A DNA stretch of 64,000 nt. It comes from Membranipora membranacea. Its lineage: Eukaryota; Bryozoa; Gymnolaemata; Cheilostomatida; Membraniporidae. The stretch covers positions 6,151,501 through 6,215,500 of the forward strand of contig OU612074.1 of NCBI GenBank assembly GCA_914767715.1, given 5' to 3'. The notes under the pieces are model-generated. The model worked only from the letters and a program-made list of their open reading frames with translations. It did not search any database and had not been told where the DNA came from. This document shows, piece by piece, positions 55,716 through 64,000 of the stretch. A program made the translations under genes and the position numbers. Position 1 is the stretch's first letter; each line of letters starts with the position of its first letter.

Positions 55716-57401
55716 CTAAGCAGATCCTTCTTGGAGTGTTTTGGTAAATATGATAGGAGCAAGTGAAATTGTCTTGTCGACATCAACTGCTTGCTCCAAC
55801 GTAAAGGTGAAAGTTCGACCAAAGAGAGAAGTCCTTACGCTAACTCCTGTCCAACCATCAGCTTGCGAGTCAAAGGCCCCTGGATCATACCTTATCTAAA
55901 ATATATAATATTATCATATATAATAATTATAATAATACAAATTGTATTATAATATAATGATAATATAATATCATGAGTAAAATGTGTAAAAGTTACTGCA
56001 AGCATAAGAAACTATGTTTCCTCTTCTAGAAAAGACTGAGGTTGCAATTAGTTGTCTCCCCCTTCGCATTTACTAAGGGATAATAAGAGCTACACCACCA
56101 TCAGAGAAACCCTTTGAACATATTATTCAGATGACCAACTCAAGCTTCATGAAGCAAAGCTGTTGTTAACTGCTGCTACCTTTTAATACCTGATTTTAGA
56201 CCTCCTCCCCCCTCCCCGCCTTGAAATGTTGAGTGCAAATACTCTAACAAACTCTGGATCGTCAACATTCGAACTCCTTTTCATTTACAGAAACCAGTAT
56301 ACAAATCAGTTTTTCTCCGAATATAGGGATAAGTCAGCCTCTGCAACTAATATCAAACTGCTTTCATCCACAACAAGCCGAGATTTGTGCTGTTCACACT
56401 TATAATGGATATTATTAGATAAACTGATCACTCACAGAGGTAACTTTGTAATCTCCTGAACCAGGGTACGTCAGAGCAGTACCATTGCTTGAGTAAATCC
56501 ATCTTTTGTAGGCAGCCGAGGTTACATTAAGGGAAAATAAGGCTTGGGTGTACTTAGGGCAGCCTGAAATGAACATGTGCAATTTTGAAATAATAATTTG
56601 GTCGACAATGTTATTCAGATTGAAGGTTCGAAAACTTAAGAACTTAGTGGTCCAGACAATGACTTTGTTTTCTATGATCATATTTAACCAGTCAATTGAG
56701 AAAACATTCAGCTCGTACAAAAGGTTATTGGCTGCTCCGAAATACAGACACACTTGAAGCAGAAATGACAAGTGCAGGGTCACCATATATGATTTCAAAA
56801 AGTAGGTTCTCATTTCTCAAGATGAATTCTCTGTGATTTTATGAATTTTTTGCAAAAATGATTTTTGATTTCAAAGTTGCCACTCAGCCATAATAAGTTC
56901 AAAGTATGCAGTGAAGGTAGCAAGCTAAGAGACCATATTCAATCTCAAATGATCTAGTATTATAAGGGACCTTCGGATGATAACCCACTTCACTTATTGT
57001 GCATGGCTCATACCCTTACCTCCTCCACTTCTGCTTTCGCTTTCTGCAGGGGAGATAAACCCCATGGTCACCCCACAAACTCTAGAATGTTCATACCTCT
57101 TCAATTTATGGTAGGTTTGGAGCTCAGAAAATCTCATTGGTTTCATTCGTCTGATTAAGAGCTATGCAACGGTATACGAAAACGCATAGGCGTGATGTCT
57201 CCTTTAAATTTCTGTATCACCCTATTTGGTTTGAAATTGTATCCTCGTTGAAGGCATTTTGAATGAAAACTACTTACTTGGTTGTGTACAGGTTGAACAG
57301 TGGGAGCCATCCTTGTAATATTTACAAGCTACTACTGCAGACTCGATACTTGTAGTTAACTTATCACAAGATGGTGGCTGAGCCCCTCCAATTGACCGCC
57401 T
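55716..57401 (-). CDS. Unrecognised cysteine-domain protein, paralogue A (5' part missing)
   Basis: Minus-strand exons 57401-57278, 56563-56436 and 55895-55716 join in phase. The protein part starts RRSIGGAQPPSC, continues KYYKDGSHCSTCTQPSCP, an aromatic domain (AYKRWIYSSNGTALTYPGSG), then YDPGAFDSQADGWTGVSVRT and SLFGRTFTFTLEQAVDV, and ends LQEGSA. It is a close relative of the C-terminal half of the gene at 60351-63866, including the 3' UTR side. The acidic repeat exons of that gene are not found in the 2.9 kb upstream, and the first exon's acceptor (CTGAAG) is weak. It may be a truncated tandem duplicate. The fold and function are unknown. Confidence 0.6.
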
Positions 57402-60350
57402 CTTCAGTGGCGTATATTACCACTCACGGCCCACGGATTTCCGTGAGTGGCTGAATAGCTCAGTGTGTAGAGCGTCTCAATCCAAGAACAGTATTCTACT
57501 TGATCCACATAGGTAATGCCAATTGATTCGGAGTTTGGTGCTTTTATATGATCTGCCTACACCGCAAAATGATATCATGGCCATGACACATTGATTTGCT
57601 GCGAACCATGGTATTTTATTTTTCATAGTTTTATCATTTCCTTCTAGCCAATATGTAGGCTCACATCAAACCTAACCAATCAGCGCCAATAAATTGGCAA
57701 ATTTCCTCCATGTTGCAAATGATAAGGGTTCGATCATCGTGGTGTGTTAGATTGTAGATTTTGATTGGCCTTTGGGCACTCCATGTGTTACCTTTCAGTT
57801 GGCCTGCCAATCCTAGAGACACTGCAAGTTCCTGGTAAATGACTATTATCAAACACACCTGGTCAAGGTCATGGTAAATACACATCGGTGTACAGACAAT
57901 ATATACAGTTCTGCAGTTGACAGTCGTGATAATACTTGATGATAATGAGCTGTTGCTCATCGCCTGTAACCTTAAAAAAAAGTGTCTCATGCAAACCATT
58001 ATTGGCCTCGCGACACTTAGGCTGTCTACAAGGCGCCTTGTGTATTTTAAGTCATGCAGGCCCAACCTTATTTCGGGTTTGGCCACTCTTTGTTGGGTAA
58101 AATCCGAGTCGGCTGCAAGACTTGTTGGGCAAATTTTACTTGAGATACAGAATGGGGAACTCCAGGCCTATATGCATGGGTTTTAAAGTGGTAGGGCACG
58201 GCGGGTAGGTGCTCGCTAGGGGGTTTGGGGTAATCCCAAGAAAAGATTTTGAAAACAGAGGCAGCTTTTTTAGACATTCCAGAATTATTTTGGAAGAAGA
58301 CTAACACGAAATCGGCCACAGATATCTTTGCATATCAAAAACATCATCATATCTGATTAGAAAATTTCCATGGTTGACACTTTGAAAGATTCAGTGAACT
58401 TATTGCGGTGGTTGGTAAATGGCTGACAGCAAACTTTAATACTGATTGAAAAGATCACATGGGAGTCCTAAGAGGTAGGAACCAGAGCTGGAGTTGACTG
58501 CTTACAGTGAAGTATTGACAGGGTTAACAGTCAAGAAATTATATGATTTTGGTAGATTATCTGTACATAGAATAATGAGAAAAGTTTTTGCGCGAGCAAT
58601 TATTTGACAAAATTCTAATTACAATGACCATCACAGAGCAACACTTAAACGCTGAAAACATTTTGGATGAGACGCAATGACCTTGTGGACAGTGAAACTT
58701 CACAAGGTCAAACCATGCGTCCCTCTACAGCTCTGAACATTATAACTATAGAAATTCGCCAGTGGAAGAGGAAGTATCAGTATAACCCCTTTATAATTCC
58801 TACCAATATCACATTGGACGCGCTCAGCATCTGTAAATGATAAATAGAGTCAATGCGAATTCTTGCTATTATGGCAAGTTTAGGGTTTATTTTCCTAAGT
58901 TTATCTGCTTACCCACAAAACACCAAACACCTTATTCTCTACAATAGAGCAACAATTGGGCTTTTCTATGTGTGCTAGCTAGCATGGAATATCAGTTGTG
59001 ACAGTGTACTGCAGAATTCGCTTTATGTTTTATATTTTTAAACACAACGAGAAAATGTGTCTCAATCTTTTTCTGTGGAGAGGTTGCAACTAGCAAATTT
59101 GGCCAAGGTTGAGCATTGAGTAAACATGAGAATGGTAAATTGTCAATTGTAGAGCAAAGAAAAATTTATTTTCCATTTTATCAAAGCTCCCAAATATGGC
59201 TAAGCCTCTTCTTCCTGGCAATGATCTTAGGGTTCAGAAGTGAAGAGTAGCGATCATGTGCCCAGCGTTGTGAATTTTATGGTCAACTATAAATTTGTGC
59301 AATATAATTTCTGGCCTGTTAGATAGGAGCTTGAGTATTTTGTGCACTTCTCTTCAGGTGATTGGAATCTGCAGGCAGGAGAAAATTGCTGTTTATGTCT
59401 AAACAAAAGTTGGGCCTGCCCTTAAGAGGTATGCAAGTTACTGAAAGTCTTGTATGTATCCTAGAGGTGAAGCAATAGCGGACCTCCTGATCATGAGCGC
59501 GCACTAAGATTGATGATTTGGTGGTATTAATCTAGATTGATTGTTTGAATAATTTTATTGGTGGCAGGATCTTTTAGCCGAACTAATATGAACAGCAGAT
59601 ATCATGTATTTGGTAAATTCAATTTTTTTGTTTTTTATTTGTATGGTAAGGTATGGTGTTTCATGAAAATGTTTTTCTTCGGTCTTATCCGCATGCAAAT
59701 CTCTCTTTTAAACCATCAAAGGCATAAAAAAAAGATTAAAAACAGCCTTTGTGAAAACTTTTGTTAATTCATCATAGGGAGCTGATCTTATCTGTCAACT
59801 AGTTTTGATGAGAACATTTTGCTTAACTTGTCTGCGTAGATTGCCATCCATGAAGATGAGGCGAGCAAGAGTATCGAAACATAATTTAGGGTTTTCCGAT
59901 TGGTTCATGGGAATTTTCCCAACAGTTTTGATCGAACTCCAAATGATGCGCTATGGGTACATGTGGGAATGCTGTTGTCCTGGATTGACTGATGGACGGA
60001 AGGATGTATATATATACTATTGGTTGTGTCGGTTCAAAGGTCGCTTCAAACCAGACAGTTGAAAATCAGACTTTCTCATTCTAAATTCGTAGACTGGTTG
60101 GTGAAGAGAAGGGGCTATTAGAAGTTTGGAATGTACACTGAGTCTTATCGGGTAGAAGAGATGATGTCATGTCAACACTACAGATATTACACCATAACAG
60201 CTGCTCAATTAACATTCACAATCATTTTCAAATACTGTTTTATTTCCATAGCTTGAGATGAGAATAAACATTATTTTTACATTGCTTGGTATATGATAAT
60301 TCATGCTAGTAAAGCAGCAATAATCCATTGGTCTTTGACCATAAACATCT
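57402..60350. other. Stretch between the two paralogues
   Basis: No acidic-repeat exon is found here. A tRNA A-box-like piece (GAATAGCTCAGTGTGTAGAG, near 57450) marks a SINE fragment. Open frames at 57661-58086 and 59805-60062 show no recognisable domain. Confidence 0.4.
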
Positions 60351-63063
60351 CTAAGCAGATGCTGCTTGAAGTGTTTTGGTAAAGATAATAGGAGCAACAG
60401 AACTTGGCTCGTATACATCAACCGCTTGCTCCAGCGTAAAGGTGAAGGTTCGACCAAAGAGAGAAGACCTTACTCTTACACCTGTGTAACCATCAGCTTG
60501 CGCATCAAAGGCCCGAGGATCATAACTTATCTGAAACAAGAGATTACATACTATTTTTAGTAAATATTTTAAAGCATCCGAAAATGAAAGAAACTATATT
60601 GCTTCTTTTAGAAATTCTTGTGATGTGGTGGATTGTGTCTCCGGTCATTTTTACCTCTGAGTAATAAAAGCATTTTTTGATGACCATGGATGAACTCAAT
60701 CTCAATAAATCACAGTCAATGTGAAATTCTGTGAAGTTCAAATGCCTGAATTTTCTACCTCTCACCTTTGGATGAAAGGAAACAAAACCTTTTTTTATCA
60801 ATGTCCAAATTATAAGCTCTTGTCGTTTGGAGTAATTAGTATTCTGCAAGTTTGTGGCATGAAACAGCTTTTACCAGCACACATGAGGGTATAACCAAGT
60901 GTCTCAATAAGAAACAATATGTTTTGATTGTAAGAGAATATTACCGGAGGCCTGAAAATATTCATGGTTTTCGATCTGCTATGCCAACTGTTTAGTTTAG
61001 TTATATTGCCTACATTAGCAAACAATCTGACATATGTGTAGTTGTACACACTGAGGGTTAGATAAACTGATTACTCACAGAGTTGACTGTGTAATCTCCT
61101 GAACCAGGGTACTTCAGAGCAGTGCCATCACTCAGGGTAATCCATCTTCTGGCCTCAGCCTTGGTTTGATTTCGAGAATTTCTGGCTTCGCTGAGCTCAG
61201 GGCAGCCTATAATTGAAAATTACAAATAATTAAATATAAATAATATTATTATGAATATATTGAGCCTTCTAACCTAGGTTTAAGATGTAGCTCAGTTGGT
61301 AAGTTTCTATTCTGTATCATTCAAATTTTGGGGATTCGCGATTTGAATCCCTCTGCAGCCGATGCTTAAAATAGGCTCTGATGAAGCCCTAGGTGAGCTC
61401 CAACCCGCCTGCAAAGTGAGACCAACTATGATTGCAACACCCCCTTAGTGTTCAAATAGAGATTCTAGCAATTCTCATAACTATTATCTCTGAAACTACT
61501 GTCTTACTTGGGGGTGTACAGGTTGGACAGTAGGATATAGCCTTGTAATATTGACAAGCCTCTGCTGCTGACTCTTTAGTTCTTAGCTGATCACAAGATG
61601 GAGGCTGAGCTCCTCCCACTGAGCGTCTCTTTCCTGAAAACAAATATTTTTGAATTGAAAACACAGTGGAGTATGCTGTAACAGGCTTTGTTTCATTCAA
61701 TTCAATGGCGCTTCTATTTTAATTTTTGGGAATAGATAGTTATTTCTGTCTCACTTAATTTTTGTTGCAACAATGATGATGTACTAACTATAAAAGCCAG
61801 TCCTGTCCTGTCCACAACATTTATGTATCCGCAACTTTAACAGTATTACATACTTTTTCCGCCGAACCAGCCACCAATTTCCTTTCCGACATTTTTAAAA
61901 GCTCCACCAACATCATCTTCCCAAAAGTCAGCAAAATCATCAGCAAACCATTCACCCACTTCCTCAGCAGCATTACGGACTCCATCACCGATGTCATCTG
62001 TGAAGAACTCTGCGACTTCATTAGCTGCATCCTCGACCCCTCCTACGGTGTAAAAATATAAGATATGTCAAGGCCTGTGTATTCAATGTGTTACTATAAT
62101 ACCAATGGATCCGAGTCATTCATGCTGTTCACTGCTAATGCCCTGCCAATTATTTGTGTCATTGCTTCATAGAATGCTGTCGGTAGTGCTGATGTATTGA
62201 GTATGTTGTTTTATTTACCTCTCATCATTTCATTAAGAGCATATCTAATGCTTCTGATCTAGTGCTCCCACACCCCACCGGCATGGCTAGCATGAGGGGC
62301 ATCTAACTTAAAGATTGTGCGAATCACATGGATGATATCAAAAATGGTGGGACATTTTATCTCTAATTTATGTCCTTCTGCAGTTATTTAAAGTACGATA
62401 CTGCCCATAATATCATGAAGCTACACAATTTTCTTGCCTCAATTCAACCAAATTTAACCCCAAAGTAAAATTCAACACTATTCATATTTTTCAATTTTTT
62501 GTTGATGAGTATATTTATTATTGGATGGCACGTCCTTTTGTAAATTACAACCAAACTTACCAGCAAAATCATCAGCCCAAAATTCTGCGAAATCATCTTC
62601 TACCCAATCCGCTACATCATTGGCTAGATCCTTCGCTCCACCAGCAAAATCATCTGCCCAGAAATCAGCAAAGTCATCCGCGAACCAGTTAACAGAATCC
62701 TGTCATAAAGACCATTCATTAATAATGAAATTCATAAGTTTTTGTTAGAAATTCATCTTTCATTCTTTAATCTGACACTATTGTTGACATAAAACAGTTG
62801 GTGCATTAGGATGGGTAAATGAAATTGACTTCCTCTTTCTATGTTTTTGGATATAAATTACACAACTTTCACTAGGCTGCATTTATAACTTATTTATCAT
62901 GGGAAAAGTTATGGAAGAAATTTGACTATCCTTGAAATGTTTATTAGTCTGACCTCGAATGCACCACCAATGTCATCTTTGATGAAGTTGCCAACATCAT
63001 CCTCAAAAAATTCACCAACAGGAGCTAGACAAAAATTATCATGGAACATTAGCGCAATGGTAG

Positions 63064-63102
<39 letters not shown>

Positions 63103-63866
63103 TATACCTTCTAAATTGTCTTGCGAAGGATGTCATAGGGTCAATAAAAGCAGCAGTTTGAATTCAAATTAACTATTCCCTGTGAAACGATAGTTGCTGC
63201 ATCTGAATACAATTTTATCAAAACATGAAATTCAGTAAAGGAAACGTTAGTCCTCAGCTCAAGTAATTTTGAAAAACCAGTAATATAGTATGTACTATAA
63301 ATGGGCGTAAATATTGTTTGATAGGTCGACATACCAAGGACTTTTTCTTCCATCAACATTTCAATTCCTGAAACAAACGACAGCAATACAATATCACAAT
63401 TTTGCAGCATGGAACACTCCTTTTATATATCTGGCACAAAAAACTTGTATTCCTATATTCCTAAAACTATATTCCTTAACAATTCATTTCTATTATTGAA
63501 CAAACCTCGCTTGGGCGGCTAGAGAAGTTACTTTTAAATATAAGTACAGAAACCAACGTGCGTGAGAAATGATTACTGCAAATTGTTTATGCAAAATTTG
63601 CATTCTTGCGTATCTCCACGCCTCTGTTCCACTCGCATTGGCACTAACAAACTCTTTGCACTATGAAGCTGGTTCAAGATTGTCCTAACTTTGGAACCAA
63701 GATAACAGCTAAATTTATCTAGAAGCTATTTATTCTAATCAATGTGTTTCAATAATCAATGTATTGTGTAATTGGACCAATAAGTTACCACCAACTCAGT
63801 TTCAGGTGTGGCCACTCACCTTCCCAGAAGTTAGGCTTGTCTGGTCTGGTCTGGCATCGAGCTTCC
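60351..63866 (-). CDS. Acidic paired-DD repeat protein with furin-like site and cysteine domain, paralogue B (5' end outside)
   Basis: Eight minus-strand exons join in phase: 63866-63820, 63367-63335, 63024-62954, 62699-62561, 62042-61854, 61633-61508, 61206-61079 and 60530-60351, about 304 residues in the window. After PDKPNFWEGIEMLMEEKVL comes an acidic region with nine xDD[FVI] motifs, mostly in pairs eight residues apart (for example WFADDFADFWADDFAGG), rich in Trp, Phe, Ala and Gly. A basic KRKRR at the 61854/61633 junction fits a furin site. Downstream are SVGGAQPPSCDQL, ACQYYKAISYCPTCTPPSCP, RRWITLSDGTALKYPGSG, YDPRAFDAQADGYTGVRVRS and SLFGRTFTFTLEQAVDV, ending LQAASA. The C-terminal half matches paralogue A. 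I do not recognise the family. The layout looks like an acidic pro-region released from a secreted C-terminal domain; the signal peptide would lie beyond 64000. Confidence 0.7.
61281..61455 (+). mobile_element. tRNA-derived SINE, copy 3 (diverged)
   Basis: Head AAGATGTAGCTCAGTTGGTA (A box) and GATTTGAATCCCTCTGCAG (B box), then GGTGAGCTCCAACCCGCC and CAAAGTGAGACC, as in the bodies of the 1834 and 36307 copies. It lies in an intron of paralogue B, antisense to it. Confidence 0.7.
63067..63099. repeat. (TA)n microsatellite
   Basis: About 15 TA units in an intron of paralogue B. Confidence 0.95.
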
Positions 63867-64000
63867 CTACAAAGAACCACCAATCAAAATGCCATTTTTG
63901 CTGGTGCCAGATTTTCTTTGGTATTCAGAAGGTTAAAGTCAAGCCGAATCAGTAACATGTTAGCCTCACATTTCATCAAGCTACCTACTACTTTTGGTAA

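Noticed and set aside
43025-57065. Shared GGGGTTTATCTCCCCTGCAG in inverted orientation (about 43027 and 57046)
   Set aside because: Only 20 bp with no extended similarity, so I could not support it as an element.
57661-58086. 141-codon minus-strand frame
   Set aside because: No domain, no match to the DD-repeat exons and no clear splice partners.

Overview
The window is eukaryotic nuclear DNA from an animal. Genes are split by introns with GT-AG borders (one GC-AG), intergenic DNA is AT-rich and full of short inverted-repeat transposons, and the genes encode metazoan modules: LDL-receptor class A repeats, a Frizzled cysteine-rich domain, a collagen triple helix with a short-chain-collagen-C4-like C-terminus, a THAP-DDE transposase and mitochondrial OXA1L. 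The short-chain collagen C4 type and the gene style point to an early-branching animal, most likely a sponge, although a cnidarian cannot be excluded. The species is not identified.

Layout. 1-4.7 kb: two inverted copies of a membrane-anchor exon (TM segment plus short coiled coil), separated by a tRNA-derived SINE and two foldback elements. 5.55-6.03 kb: a 10-bp minisatellite. 6.45-8.24 kb: a dead LINE on the minus strand. 8.37-9.40 kb: exons with LDLa repeats. 9.9-11.9 kb: a large foldback element with internal repeats. 12.04-22.18 kb: a four-exon gene for a type II membrane protein with a complete ten-cysteine Frizzled domain; its second intron holds a 7.25-kb integrase/OTU transposon with a 5-bp target duplication. 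25.67-27.78 kb: a four-exon type II membrane collagen, followed by a decayed partial copy. 29.68-37.05 kb (minus): a five-exon small secreted protein of unknown family, with a THAP/DDE transposase gene inside its large second intron. 38-43.5 kb: mostly non-coding, with a tandem AGGTCA array and several foldback elements. 43.58-53.22 kb: a complete nine-exon OXA1L gene whose introns carry at least six recognisable MITEs or SINEs. 55.7-63.9 kb (minus): two tandem paralogues of an unrecognised gene; the larger one has acidic paired-DD repeats, then a furin-like site, then a cysteine-containing C-terminal domain.

The most striking theme is that one membrane-anchor exon occurs four times in the first 26 kb. 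Two copies are firmly joined to different ectodomains (Frizzled; collagen plus C4), one is possibly joined to LDLa repeats, and one is orphaned. This suggests a local exon-shuffling family of type II cell-surface proteins. The second theme is the unfamiliar acidic-repeat/furin-site gene pair at the right end. Exon joins were inferred by eye from splice consensus, phase and domain continuity; no transcript data or database search was available.
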